Positions 1 through 10,222 of a stretch of 64,000 nt of DNA are shown here, piece after piece; the stretch's first letter is position 1; every line of letters starts with the position of its first letter. Under the pieces are notes generated by a model, which did not search any database, was not told the origin of the DNA, and saw only the letters and a program-made list of their open reading frames with translations. The DNA comes from Marivibrio halodurans (GTDB taxonomy: Bacteria; Pseudomonadota; Alphaproteobacteria; UBA8366; Aestuariispiraceae): assembly GCF_017963645.1 (NCBI RefSeq), contig NZ_JAGMWN010000001.1, positions 744,001-808,000 on the forward strand, in the 5' to 3' direction. The position numbers and the translations under genes were made by a program.

Positions 1-859
1 ACAGCCCCCGGAACGGATGGGTCATTTGTCCCAGGAAGGAAGCCGGCATCGGTTCGTCGATCCCGATCCTGACCGATGGACGATAGCGCGCGTAATGGTG
101 GGTGCCGAACAACAGGTCGAAAATCATCAAATTCTCCCCGTAGTTCCTGTTCCCCTCCTTCAGATCGCGCGAGTGGTGGAAGCGGTGCAGTACCGGCGTG
201 TTGACGATGTAATTCAGAAAGCCGAAGCGCATCTCGACATTGCAATGGGTCAACATGCCGATGAAGGCGGTCGTGGCGCTGACCCATTTGAATATCTCGA
301 TCGGCGCACCGGCAAGGAACAGGATCGGCTGACTCAGCAGGATGCTGGTGACGGTATCGACCAAATGGAACCGCCCGGTATTGATGAAGGTCAGACGCGG
401 CGCGCTATGATGAACCGCATGGAAGCGCCAAAGGAACCGCCATTCATGCGCGAGGCGATGCGCCGCGTAGAGACCGGCCTCCACGAGTACCAGGGCCAGC
501 AGGACTTGCGCCGGCAGCCACCATTCCCCGGGCCAGACACCGTGAAGTTCCGTGCCACGCGCCACCTCCGCCACGCCGAAGACGGCGCCCACCGCGACCA
601 GCACCTGAACCGCGCTCTTGTTAAGCACCGTATGGGCGAGATCGACCCCGATCTGGCCGTCGTTCTCCAGCCAGGCGCGCTCATAGGGCCAGCGCCGCTC
701 GGCCAGGAAGAGGCATGCCGCGAGACCGAGATAGGCCAGATTGAACGCCAGGAAGGAATACCCATGGGCGATCCCGGTCCAAGTTATCGTCAAGGCCGCG
801 CAAAGCAGAAGGGGCCAAAGCAGATAAAGCCGGGCAAAACGAACGAGAGAGCGAATCAT
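1..859 (-). CDS. Sterol desaturase / fatty acid hydroxylase family protein (3' end cut off by window)
   Basis: The reverse strand is open from an ATG at 859 to the window edge, so the C-terminus is missing. The protein starts MIRSLVRFARLYLLWPLLL and has several hydrophobic segments. It carries the three His clusters of the membrane di-iron hydroxylase family: HRLAHE, then HAVHH, then HRFHH followed by THHYARY. This family hydroxylates or desaturates sterols, hopanoids or fatty acids in the membrane; the substrate cannot be read from sequence. It lies downstream of hpnN on the same strand, which makes a lipid-modification role plausible but unproven. Confidence 0.85.
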   Translation of the reverse strand, partial: MIRSLVRFARLYLLWPLLLCAALTITWTGIAHGYSFLAFNLAYLGLAACLFLAERRWPYERAWLENDGQIGVDLAHTVLNKSAVQVLVAVGAVFGVAEVARGTELHGVWPGEWWLPAQVLLALVLVEAGLYAAHRLAHEWRFLWRFHAVHHSAPRLTFINTGRFHLVDTVTSILLSQPILFLAGAPIEIFKWVSATTAFIGMLTHCNVEMRFGFLNYIVNTPVLHRFHHSRDLKEGNRNYGENLMIFDLLFGTHHYARYRPSVRIGIDEPMPASFLGQMTHPFRGL

Positions 860-1070
860 CGGGGTGTTCCGTGAAAACGGCGAGGAACGGAAACCCACGC
901 AGGAACCCGATGCGCGACGCCGAGGAGCTTCTTCATGACGATCGGGAGGTGGCGCCCGTAAAGAACCAGAGCCGCGAGATGAAAACGAATATGTGCCAAA
1001 CCTCCGATGGCCCCGATTAATTGTTACGGTTTCGCGACAAAATCAAGCCCCAACGCGGGAATCGGGCCGA

Positions 1071-3665
1071 TTACCGTGACGCATCCCCAGCCCGCAGAAG
1101 TAGGGCCGGTAGAAGCACGCATGTCGCGCCCAGGACCGTCACGACCCCGATCGTCAGGAACTCCCCCATGCCGGCTATACCGCGATTATCCGAAAGGATG
1201 AGGGTGGCGAAGGACGCGATGGTCGTCGCACCGCTCATCAGCACGGCGCGCGGCGTCGAGGATCGCATCAGCAGGCCGAGCGAGGTCTCGTCGCGCAGCC
1301 GCATCACGAAATGCACGCCGTTATCGACTCCCAGCCCCAGGATCAGGGGGACGACGATCACGTTCGTGCTGTTGAAAGGGCGATCGAACAAGACGCTATA
1401 GCCCCCAAGGACCACGACCGAGAGCCCCAGCGGCGCCATCACGCACAAAGCCGCGCGTCCACTGGCGAGGACCCACCAAATCAGGAGAAAAACAGTGGCC
1501 GCGGCACCAAGGATCGCCTGTAGGAAAGCCCGGGTCACGATGTCGCCCACGCCCGCCTCCAGGACCGGACGTCCGATCGCATCCGGATAGAGGGCGGTGA
1601 CGGCCTCCGTGAACCGTCGTAAAGCGCGGAAGTCCGTCAGATCCTCGGCCGGCAGCGCCACCGCGCGGCCATGGCCGGCCTCGCCGATGTAACGCGCCTT
1701 CATTGCTTCCGGCACGTCGTCCAACGTCACCGCCCTGGCCTCCAACACCGCCTTGAGACGTGTCATCAGGTCGGGCAAATGGCGAGTCAGCCTGCCCTCG
1801 TATTCGGCCAGGGCGGCCGCCGGCGACGACGCGTCGGTCAGCCCGTCCAGGGCGCTCATCAGCCGCGCGGGGGCCGCCCCGCCGACGCTTGCCGCCACGT
1901 CGCGCAGGGCGGCGACGGCCTCGGCCCGCCCCGCGTCCGAAAGGGCTTCCATGGTCCGCCTCGGATTAAGCGCCGGCCAAAGACTCGCCGCCATGTCGGC
2001 GACGATGGCGAGCTTCAGCGCCTGCTCCTCCGGCAGTAACGAGGCCGGCCCGCGCGCCGAGGCCACTTCCGGCAGGACGGCGAGCCGCGCCGCCACCGCG
2101 TTCGCCGCCTCCGGCGTATCGGTCACGACGGAGAGCGAATAGGGCGTGAGGGTACCGTCATCCTGCAGATCGCGCAGCGTGGCGATCGATTCCGCATCCG
2201 GGTCCTTAAGGGAAAGCGTATTGAAATCGAAGGCGATCCGCGTCGTCAGCAGCGCGCCGAAAACGGCAAGCGCGAAGCCAATCAGCAGGATCGCCCGCCG
2301 CCGACGCGAAATCCAGCGCGCCAGGGCCGGCCCACCAGGCAGATCCCGCCCCTTGTCGTCCGGTAGGGAGGCGACCCGGCACAACGCCAGCAATGACGGC
2401 ATGACGGTAAAGCTCGCCAGGAAGGCGAGGACGATCCCCCCGGCGGAGATCAACCCCAATTCCGCCAACCCCCGAAAATCCGTCGGCAGAAAGGCGAGGA
2501 ACCCGACCGCCGAGGTGACCGCGCATAGGCCGAGCGCCGAAAGGCACGCCCCTCCCGTCCGCGACAGCGCCCGAACGGCGCCGTCGCCGAACGCCGCTTC
2601 CTCGCGGAACCGCAAGGCGAAGTGGATCGCGAAGTCGATACCGAGCCCGATGAACAATACCGCGAAAACCGCGGACAGAAGGTTGAGGCTGCCGACGGCC
2701 AAGGCCGCGAACCCGGCGGTCCAGGCAAGGCCCGTCAACAATGTCGCGACCCCGATCGCGATCAACCGGAACGACCGGAAGCCGAGCCACATCACGACGG
2801 CGACGAGCGCGAGCGAGATCAGCCCCGCGCGTTGAAGGTCCGCGGTAAGACCGTCCACCTCCTCGGCCGAGAGCGGCCCCCTGCCGGTCAATCGCACGCG
2901 ATAGCCGTTCTCCGCCGTCAGGCCGAGGCCGCGCGCTTCCTCGCGGATCACGCGGCTGGTATCGCCACCGACCGCCTGCTCGTCGCCATCGAGCCGCCCC
3001 TGTACCAAAATCAGGCGCCGCGAGGGCGCCGCCTCCGGCCCCAGAAGCAGACCGGACCATGAAGCCGCCGGCGGCGCGCCGTCCCGGGCCCGCACCGCGC
3101 TCTCCGCGAGGAAATCGGCGAGCGACCTGGCGGCTTCCGGGTCATTCTGAACGGCGAGGAGATAGACCTCCGCCACGCCGCGCAGACTCGGATCGCGGGC
3201 AAGCTCTGCGATCGCGGGTTGCGCGGCGAGCAAGCGTCCGCTTACCGCCTCCAGCCGTTCGACGGATAGATAGAGCAACCCGTTACGCCGCATGAAGGCG
3301 GTGTCATCAGGGGTACGGACCGCGTTGAAGAAACGCTCGTGTCCCGCCAATGCCCGCGCCAGCGCACGTTGCGCATCCGCCGCCTGGTCCGCGCCCGGGG
3401 CATCGATCACGACGATGTTGACGCGACGATCATAGGGAAAAAGCCGCTTGTACCGCTCATAGGTTTGGAGAAACCCCGTATCCGCCGGTATCAGGGCGGT
3501 CGCGTCGGTTTCGAAAGTGAGGCGTGCGTCGGCTACCGCCAGCGATCCCGCCGCCAGGGCCAGCGCCAACCCCAGACATGCGACCGGCCGCCGCGCGCAG
3601 GACCGGACCCAGGCGGCACCAAATCGCTTCAAGGGGGTCGCCAGACGGTCGAGCACGCGAAACAT
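1071..3665 (-). CDS. hpnN: Hopanoid-associated RND/MMPL transporter HpnN
   Basis: This 864-residue RND-superfamily protein has the MMPL layout: TM1 near residues 30-50, a large periplasmic domain to about 275, five TM helices to about 430, TM7 near 470, a second periplasmic domain, and five closing helices (about 705-855). The two halves resemble each other (GLGIDFAIHF and GLGVDNGVHF). HpnN proteins move hopanoids from the inner to the outer membrane. The divergent neighbour is an MlaC/HpnM-type periplasmic carrier, its usual partner, which supports this over a generic MMPL exporter. The start is the ATG at 3665. Confidence 0.8.
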   Translation of the reverse strand: MFRVLDRLATPLKRFGAAWVRSCARRPVACLGLALALAAGSLAVADARLTFETDATALIPADTGFLQTYERYKRLFPYDRRVNIVVIDAPGADQAADAQRALARALAGHERFFNAVRTPDDTAFMRRNGLLYLSVERLEAVSGRLLAAQPAIAELARDPSLRGVAEVYLLAVQNDPEAARSLADFLAESAVRARDGAPPAASWSGLLLGPEAAPSRRLILVQGRLDGDEQAVGGDTSRVIREEARGLGLTAENGYRVRLTGRGPLSAEEVDGLTADLQRAGLISLALVAVVMWLGFRSFRLIAIGVATLLTGLAWTAGFAALAVGSLNLLSAVFAVLFIGLGIDFAIHFALRFREEAAFGDGAVRALSRTGGACLSALGLCAVTSAVGFLAFLPTDFRGLAELGLISAGGIVLAFLASFTVMPSLLALCRVASLPDDKGRDLPGGPALARWISRRRRAILLIGFALAVFGALLTTRIAFDFNTLSLKDPDAESIATLRDLQDDGTLTPYSLSVVTDTPEAANAVAARLAVLPEVASARGPASLLPEEQALKLAIVADMAASLWPALNPRRTMEALSDAGRAEAVAALRDVAASVGGAAPARLMSALDGLTDASSPAAALAEYEGRLTRHLPDLMTRLKAVLEARAVTLDDVPEAMKARYIGEAGHGRAVALPAEDLTDFRALRRFTEAVTALYPDAIGRPVLEAGVGDIVTRAFLQAILGAAATVFLLIWWVLASGRAALCVMAPLGLSVVVLGGYSVLFDRPFNSTNVIVVPLILGLGVDNGVHFVMRLRDETSLGLLMRSSTPRAVLMSGATTIASFATLILSDNRGIAGMGEFLTIGVVTVLGATCVLLPALLLRAGDASR

Positions 3666-3892
3666 CGCTCCAAGCCGGGAAAATTCGGCGAATTCGTGTA
3701 ACAGAGGGCTTTAAGATAGCGTCTGGTTGAGCTAAATCCCACAGTTAGCGTCGGTGATGGGACGCGATAAAGCGCAATTCGTCACATCAAGCGGGGGATA
3801 ACGGTCCGGCATCGCGGTCGCCGATTGGCGATGGCGCCGGAACCGTCTGTTCATGGACGATGCCCTGTGCGCGGCATCAAGGAGGATTGGAA

Positions 3893-4555
3893 ATGTTGAC
3901 CCTCGTCCGGTCGAGCCTGACCCGGTCGATCCTGGCCGGCCTCGCGATCGCCATGGCGATGTCCTTGACCCTGGGCTTGGAAGCGCGCGCCGCGACCGAC
4001 ACGGAACGATCGGCCGCGCGCGCCCGGGTCGAAAGCCTGGGCGCGGATCTGGCGCGGCTATCGGAACGCGCCCCCACGCTATCCAACGAGGAAGCGGTCA
4101 AGGCCGGCGCGGAAATCGTCCGCGAGAATTTCGACCTGCCCGCGATCGCCGCCGCGACGGTCGGCCATGGCGTCTATGAGAAATGGACACCGGACCAGCG
4201 GGAGGAATATGTCGATGTCTTCATCCGCTACACGATCGCCTCGCAATCGGACGCGCTGACGATGTATGAGGGCGACAAGCTGGAAATCACCGGCGTGGAG
4301 GACGCGCCGAGCGACCTCGTCATGGTCCGCACACGCTACGAAGGCGATAGTGGTGAGCCGTCCAGCGTCGATTTCATGCTCTCGAACGATTCCGGAGACG
4401 GCTACAAGATTGTCGATCTGATCGTCGACGGCTCGGTCAGCCAATTGAAATTGCGGCGCGCCGAATTCTCCTCGGTCCTGAAATCCAAGGGCTATGAAGG
4501 GCTGATCGAGATCCTGCGCGACAAGGCGGATCAACTCATGGCCCGCAACGACTGA
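3893..4555 (+). CDS. hpnM: Periplasmic MlaC/Ttg2D-family lipid carrier, HpnM-like
   Basis: A 220-residue protein. The ATG at 3893 is preceded by a clear AAGGAGGA ribosome-binding site, so the upstream in-frame ATG at 3860 is not preferred. Residues 1-34 form a Sec signal peptide with a likely cut after EARA. The mature part matches the toluene-tolerance/MlaC fold, with motifs such as YVDVFIRYTI, YKIVDLIVDG and a C-terminal GLIEILRDKADQL helix. MlaC proteins carry lipids across the periplasm. Placement beside hpnN indicates the hopanoid-associated HpnM subtype. Confidence 0.8.
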   Translation: MLTLVRSSLTRSILAGLAIAMAMSLTLGLEARAATDTERSAARARVESLGADLARLSERAPTLSNEEAVKAGAEIVRENFDLPAIAAATVGHGVYEKWTPDQREEYVDVFIRYTIASQSDALTMYEGDKLEITGVEDAPSDLVMVRTRYEGDSGEPSSVDFMLSNDSGDGYKIVDLIVDGSVSQLKLRRAEFSSVLKSKGYEGLIEILRDKADQLMARND

Positions 4556-4602
4556 CCCTCGGGCGGCGGGAAGCCAGCCATGACGCCCAGGGCCTGAAGC
4601 CG

Positions 4603-5454
4603 ATGCCGCTCGATCCATGCTACCGAACGATGCTGTGGGGCGGGTTCGTGCTCATCCTCGTTGCATCGGCCGGCATCGTCCTGCCGGTCGAGGACGCCGC
4701 GATCGGGCGCCTGATCGACTGGATCCGGCCGACCAATCGCTATTACGATCCGCTACGGCTCGAAATCTCGCTGGCGATCGCGGGGCTGTTCCTGATCTGG
4801 GGCGCGCATGAACTTTCGACGCGCTTCCCGAACCCGGCCAACCTGCCACCTTTCCACTGGTACGGGCATTTCACCGCCGGCGCGGCGATCGTTCCCTTCT
4901 TCCTGATCGGCCACCATGAATTGTTAGGCATTCCGCCAGGAATCTGGGCGGAGGACGGGCCGATGGAGTATCTGACGGTCCTGCTCCTGGTCCTGTCGGC
5001 GGCGCTGGCGATCCGCGCCACCTCGCGGCCCGGGAAGGCCTTCGGGCGGGAAGAACGTCTTGTGCTTTGGCTTTTCGCAATCGGCCTCCTGTTCCTGGCC
5101 GGCGAGGAAATCAGTTGGGGCCAACGCATCCTGGGAATCGAAACCCCCGCGGCGCTGAAGGCAAACAATGTCCAGGGCGAACTCAATCTGCACAATCTGA
5201 CCGTCGGCTGGAACGAGGTGGCGCGGATGATCATCGCCTGCCTGCTCTCGGCGCTGATCTGGCTGAACGAAAGTGACCGCCTCCCCCTACCGCGCGGCTG
5301 GCTGGACGGGCTGCGGCCGCCGCCGGCCCTTTTCTTCTGGCTGCCGCTATTGCTGATCCCCGGCCATCTTTACGACGAGTTGTTCGAGCAAATCGTCTCC
5401 TTCGCGATCCTTGCCTATGCCCTGACGATCGACCGGCGCGCACGGGGTGATTAG
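4603..5454 (+). CDS. Conserved polytopic membrane protein of unknown function
   Basis: A 283-residue integral membrane protein with about seven or eight hydrophobic segments. The most distinctive stretch is GEEISWGQRILGIETP followed by an NVQGELNLHNL segment. I recognise this signature from uncharacterised bacterial membrane proteins but know no function. Charged residues inside the segment (two Glu, Arg, His) suggest a buried polar or catalytic site. It starts 47 nt after hpnM on the same strand and may be co-transcribed with it. The ATG at 4630 is an alternative start. Confidence 0.7.
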   Translation: MPLDPCYRTMLWGGFVLILVASAGIVLPVEDAAIGRLIDWIRPTNRYYDPLRLEISLAIAGLFLIWGAHELSTRFPNPANLPPFHWYGHFTAGAAIVPFFLIGHHELLGIPPGIWAEDGPMEYLTVLLLVLSAALAIRATSRPGKAFGREERLVLWLFAIGLLFLAGEEISWGQRILGIETPAALKANNVQGELNLHNLTVGWNEVARMIIACLLSALIWLNESDRLPLPRGWLDGLRPPPALFFWLPLLLIPGHLYDELFEQIVSFAILAYALTIDRRARGD

Positions 5455-5528
5455 TGACTGATGGTCAAAGCTATTCCGAGAAAAACGCCCCTGCACGCTC
5501 CCGCGACGAGCCACTAGACTGCCGTTTC

Positions 5529-6821
5529 ATGAGCCTGCGTTCCCCCGCCTATGACCAGACGAACGGCGCGTCCACCTTGCGCCCGCCGAGGCGGGCGGTC
5601 TTCGCCTTCGCGCTCGGATGCTTGGTCTTCGGCTATGCCTTTCTGCAACGGGTGGCGCCAAGCGTGATGACGGAGGAGTTGATGCGCGCCTTCTCCGTCG
5701 GCGGGGCGGCGCTGGGCTCGGTTTCCGCCTTCTATTTCTACGCCTATGCCGGCATGCAACTACCCGTGGGGCTGCTGATCGACCGGTTCGGACCGCGCCG
5801 CATGATGGCCGGCGCCATGGCGACCTGCATGATCGGCAGCGTGCTCTTCGCAACCAGCGAATCGCTCGCCATCGCCGCGATCGGGCGGGCATTGATCGGC
5901 GGGGCCGTCGCCTTCGGCTATGTCGGCACCATGACCATCGCCGCGCACTGGTTCCCGGCCGGCCGCTTCTCGCTCCTCGTCGGTATCCTGCAGGCGGTCG
6001 GCATGACGGGCGCGATCAGCGGGCAGGCGCCGCTTCGCCTCGTCGTCGACGGCACCGGGTGGCGGGACGCGATGATCATGGTGGGGGCGCTCGCCGCGCT
6101 GCTGGCATTGGCGATTTTCCTGGTCGTGCGCGACCGGCAGGACATGCGCAAGACGTCTGGCGGCATGCTGTCCGGCATGGGACGGATGCTGCGCCGCGCG
6201 GACAGTTGGGGCAATGCGGTTTGCGGCCTGACCCTGAGCGCGCCGATGCTGGCCTTCGCCGGCCTCTGGGCCGTGCCCTGGCTCGTCCAGGTGCATGGCT
6301 ATAGCAAGGCCGAGGCGGGCGCGACCACCTCCATAATCTTCATCGGCTGGGGCATCTCGGCCCCGGTCTATGGCTGGTTGACCGACCGGATCGGACGACG
6401 CAAGCCTTTGCTCTATTCGGGTTACGCCTTCGCGGTCATGGGGCTGGTCGGGGTGGTCTACATCCCGGAACTCTCGCCGCCGGCGATATCCTTCCTGCTG
6501 GCCCTGATCGGAATTGGCGGCTGCTCGATGGTGCTGAACTTCACGTTGGCGCGCGAGACCAATAGTCCAAGCGACACCGGCGTGGCCCTCAGTTTCGTCA
6601 ATATGTGCGTCGTCGGCGCGGGCGCGATCTTTCAGCCCCTGATCGGCTATCTGCTTGATCTCGGCTGGGATGGGACCGAGATCGAGGGCGTGCGGATTTA
6701 TTCCGAGGCCGCCTACCGCATCGCCTTCAGCGCGATGATCGTCGGCTATGCCATTGGGCTGGCGGCATGTTTTTTCGCGGTGCGCGAGACGCACTGCCGT
6801 CAACTGGTGGAGGATCGATAA
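5529..6821 (+). CDS. Major facilitator superfamily transporter
   Basis: About 430 residues with 12 predicted TM helices. The loop 2-3 motif LLIDRFGPRRMM and the equivalent WLTDRIGRRKPL between TM8 and TM9 are classic MFS signatures. An early segment, YAFLQRVAPSVM, resembles nitrate/sugar-phosphate-like MFS carriers; the substrate is unknown. The ATG at 5529 is chosen because TM1 follows at a normal distance. An in-frame GTG at 5454, overlapping the previous stop, would add 25 polar residues. The stop is 3 nt from the next gene. Confidence 0.85.
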   Translation: MSLRSPAYDQTNGASTLRPPRRAVFAFALGCLVFGYAFLQRVAPSVMTEELMRAFSVGGAALGSVSAFYFYAYAGMQLPVGLLIDRFGPRRMMAGAMATCMIGSVLFATSESLAIAAIGRALIGGAVAFGYVGTMTIAAHWFPAGRFSLLVGILQAVGMTGAISGQAPLRLVVDGTGWRDAMIMVGALAALLALAIFLVVRDRQDMRKTSGGMLSGMGRMLRRADSWGNAVCGLTLSAPMLAFAGLWAVPWLVQVHGYSKAEAGATTSIIFIGWGISAPVYGWLTDRIGRRKPLLYSGYAFAVMGLVGVVYIPELSPPAISFLLALIGIGGCSMVLNFTLARETNSPSDTGVALSFVNMCVVGAGAIFQPLIGYLLDLGWDGTEIEGVRIYSEAAYRIAFSAMIVGYAIGLAACFFAVRETHCRQLVEDR

Positions 6822-6824
6822 AGG

Positions 6825-7313
6825 ATGGGAACCGCGCGTTGCTCGGCCGATGCCGTGACGATCCAGGTGGAGCCGCCCGACCAGGGCACGATCCAATGCA
6901 TGATGGCGGACAGCGACCGCGTCTATGCCGACCTCTATCCAGTGGAGGAGAACCATCTGCTCGACCCCGCCGCTTTGATCGATCCCGATATAACCTTCCT
7001 CGTCGCGCGGTGCGACGGGGTGGTGGCGGGCTTCGGCGCACTCGCCATTCGGCGGGACGAGAATGCGGCCTATGGCGAATTGAAGAGGATGTATGTCGCC
7101 CCGTCCCTGCGCGGCATCGGCCTCGGACGCCGGCTCCTCCAGGCGCTGGAGGATCGCGCGCGCGCGGACGGCATGGCGCTGCTGCGCCTGGAAACCGGCA
7201 ACCGCCAGCCGGAGGCCATCGGCCTCTATCGCGCCGCCGGCTTCACCGAGCGCGGCCCCTTCGGCCCCTATGCCGAGTCCGAGCACAGCCTCTACATGGA
7301 AAAGCGGCTATAG
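6825..7313 (+). CDS. GNAT-family N-acetyltransferase
   Basis: A 162-residue single-domain protein. The acetyl-CoA loop reads APSLRGIGLGRRLLQ (R/QxxGxG/A), preceded by the GELKRMYV strand and followed by LLRLETGNRQPEAIGLYRAAGF, all typical of GNAT enzymes near the small-molecule or peptide acetyltransferase groups. The substrate is unknown. It begins 3 nt after the MFS stop, so the two are probably translated from one message. Confidence 0.85.
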   Translation: MGTARCSADAVTIQVEPPDQGTIQCMMADSDRVYADLYPVEENHLLDPAALIDPDITFLVARCDGVVAGFGALAIRRDENAAYGELKRMYVAPSLRGIGLGRRLLQALEDRARADGMALLRLETGNRQPEAIGLYRAAGFTERGPFGPYAESEHSLYMEKRL

Positions 7314-7321
7314 GGGCCGGC

Positions 7322-7812
7322 CTACAAATCCCGTCGCAACAGGACCACGGCCTTCTTGCCGCCCTCGGTACGCTGTTCGCCCACCGGCTTGAAGCCGAGG
7401 CGCTCGTGGAAGCGCATGGAATGGGGATTGGGCGGCTCGCTATTGACCTCGCAGCCGACGAAGGGAAAGCGACCCTCCATCGCCTCGAACAGGTCGCCAT
7501 AGAGCAACGCGCCGACGCCGCGCCCGCGCGCGCTCTCGCTTACCATGACGCGGTCCATATAGACGAAATCCGTGAAGTTCTGCCGGAACCACAGGAAATT
7601 CAGGCTGTCGTAATCGGCCGGCGGCCCGAAGGCGATCATCACGCCGACCGGATCACCGTCGATGCAGGCGACGCGGGCATAGGCGCTCTCCGCGATCAGG
7701 TCGGCCAAGCGCGTCTTGGGCAATGAGTTGACCGCCGGCACGCAGGCCTCGTTCAGCGCGTAATACCAGTCGATATCATGCTCGGGGTCGAGCGGGCGGA
7801 TGTCGATCGCGC

Positions 7813-7816
<4 letters not shown>
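7322..7816 (-). CDS. GNAT-family N-acetyltransferase
   Basis: A 164-residue protein starting MSAIDIRPLDPEHDIDWYYALNE. The start at 7816 overlaps the upstream MoxR stop in an ATGA arrangement, so longer in-frame starts are rejected. The acetyl-CoA binding segment is SARGRGVGALLYGDLFE, and a late NPHSMRFHERLGFKPVGEQ segment is also typical of the fold. Substrate unknown. Overlap with the AAA ATPase gene suggests coordinated expression. It converges with the other GNAT gene across an 8-nt gap. Confidence 0.82.
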
Positions 7817-8667
<851 letters not shown>

Positions 8668-8793
8668 GGGCTCGGCGTCCTCTCGCAACTGTTCAAAGGG
8701 TCGTCATGGGCGAGTGCCCGGGACGATAGGGGGTCGCGCGGACGGCGGCAAGGTCGGCTTCCCGATGGCGCCCGCCCGGGCTATGATCCGACC

Positions 8794-9492
8794 ATGATGG
8801 CTTCCCGACGCGCCCCCGATCCCCCTACACCCCCTGTTCCCTCCGCGCCCCCTGTTCCCTCCGCGAAGGTGAAGCGCCTGATCGCGGAAGCGATGGCCGC
8901 CTATGGCGCCGGCGACGCGCGCAAGGCGGAGGCGGGCCTGCGTCAGGCGGCGCGCCTGAAGCCCTTCTTCCCGCCCGCCGCCTATAATCTGGCCGTCCTG
9001 CTGCGGCGCGAGGGGCGCGCGGCGGATGCCGTCCGCGCGCTGGAGACGGTGGTCGAGCGGGCGCCGGACTATCTCGCCGCGTGGATCGAACTCGCCCTCG
9101 CCCGGCAGGAGACGCGCGCGACGGCCGGGGCCCGAGCGGCTGCGGACCGCGCCCTCGCGCTCGCGCCGTCGGACGGGGACGCGCGACGGGCGGCCGCGGG
9201 CGCCGCCTTCGCCGATGGCGACTGGCGCGCGGCGGCGGATCATTCGGCCGCGCTCGCCGCGCCCGGGCCGGAAGACCGACTGCTGCACGCCCGGGCGCTG
9301 CTGGAATGCGGGGAGAAACAGGCGGCCCAGGAAGAGCTGCACGCGCTGGCCACGTCAGAGCCCGCACGCATCCCCGATATTTTGAAGGTGCTGACCCATC
9401 GCGGGTCCGGCGGCTTTCCCCTCGACGAGCGACGCTTGATGGCGGCGTTGGGGCTGGACACTCAGTCGGCCGAGCGGCCGCCGACGCGATAA
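8794..9492 (+). CDS. Tetratricopeptide-repeat protein
   Basis: A 232-residue, very GC-rich cytosolic protein. After a Pro-rich N-terminus come TPR-like helical pairs (AMAAYGAGDARKAEAGLRQA, then AYNLAVLLRREGRAADAVRA and further degenerate copies). Residues near 12-23 are encoded by two tandem copies of an 18-nt unit, giving PPVPSAPPVPSA. TPRs mediate protein contacts; no partner is evident. The 3' end overlaps the convergent gene by about 31 nt. Confidence 0.65.
   Translation: MMASRRAPDPPTPPVPSAPPVPSAKVKRLIAEAMAAYGAGDARKAEAGLRQAARLKPFFPPAAYNLAVLLRREGRAADAVRALETVVERAPDYLAAWIELALARQETRATAGARAAADRALALAPSDGDARRAAAGAAFADGDWRAAADHSAALAAPGPEDRLLHARALLECGEKQAAQEELHALATSEPARIPDILKVLTHRGSGGFPLDERRLMAALGLDTQSAERPPTR
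8832..8865 (+). repeat. 18-nt-period tandem duplication inside the TPR gene
   Basis: The 16-nt string CCCTGTTCCCTCCGCG occurs twice with an 18-nt period. In frame it doubles the residues PPVPSA near the N-terminus of the TPR protein. It looks like a recent slippage event that keeps the frame. Confidence 0.8.
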
Positions 9493-10178
9493 TGCTTGCG
9501 ATAGCCGCCGGGGGCCTCGGCGATCGCCTCCTGCGTTTCCTCGAACCGCGCGCCGTCGCCGCCGTCGAGCGTGCCGAACCTGGCGCCGACGCCGCGCGGC
9601 ACCGGGATCAGTTGCGCGACCGGCGTGCCGGCGGGCAGGCGGCCCACGAACCCCTCCCCCGTCCAGATCGCCGGGAAATGCACCAGCCCATGGCTGAACC
9701 GGTCGCAATCGACCAGCCCGCTCAGGGTGCGGAAAGGCAGGTCCGTCCGGCTCGCCGGGTGGGTGAAGAGCACGGACCAGCCGGGCGGCGTCTCCACCGT
9801 CCAGAAATTCATGAATTTGAGGAAGAGCTGGCCCGGCTTGCCGATCGGGCTTCCGGCCGCCTGGGCCGAGACATGAAGGCCGAGCGGCGCGCGCGTCAAC
9901 CGCTCGAACCGGGTCGGCGGCGGCGACCAGTTCCAGTCGAAACGGCCGTCGGCCGAGACCTCGACATCCGCGGCCAGCGGCATCAACCATCCCGCCCCCA
10001 TGGCGTCGATCAAGGGCGGGCAGTGCTTCAACGTGCGCACCGGCGCGCCGAGCAGGTCGCTGTCCGCCGTCGCCGGCATGGTGCGAAGCCATTCCGGCAG
10101 CGCTTCCGTCCCGCGCACCGGCCGGGGCAGGATATCGACCCATTCGGGGGGGCAGCGAAAGGTGATCTCGATGCTCAA
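9462..10178 (-). CDS. Conserved hypothetical protein (DUF6065-like)
   Basis: A 238-residue soluble protein starting MSIEITFRCPPEWVDILPRP. Recognisable conserved stretches are ALPEWLRTMPA, TLKHCPPLIDAMGAGWLMPL and KFMNFWTVETPPGWSVLFTHP. I recall such proteins as uncharacterised alphaproteobacterial families resembling DUF6065; no catalytic role is known to me. There is no signal peptide or TM segment. It converges on and slightly overlaps the TPR gene. Confidence 0.65.
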   Translation of the reverse strand: MSIEITFRCPPEWVDILPRPVRGTEALPEWLRTMPATADSDLLGAPVRTLKHCPPLIDAMGAGWLMPLAADVEVSADGRFDWNWSPPPTRFERLTRAPLGLHVSAQAAGSPIGKPGQLFLKFMNFWTVETPPGWSVLFTHPASRTDLPFRTLSGLVDCDRFSHGLVHFPAIWTGEGFVGRLPAGTPVAQLIPVPRGVGARFGTLDGGDGARFEETQEAIAEAPGGYRKHYRVGGRSAD

Positions 10179-10222
10179 CGCGGGGCGGCCTTAAAGCGGA
10201 TTGACGGGGAATCGGACCGGGA

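Noticed and set aside
17-874. Long plus-strand open frame (285 codons) at the left edge
   Set aside because: It is antisense to a clear sterol-desaturase-family gene with three His boxes; its own translation has no domain and is an artefact of high GC.
5760-7286. 508-codon minus-strand open frame
   Set aside because: Antisense to the MFS and GNAT genes, which have clear signatures.
8704-9367. Minus-strand open frames opposite the TPR gene
   Set aside because: The plus strand has TPR periodicity and a family-like start; the minus-strand products are low-complexity Arg/Pro/Ala.
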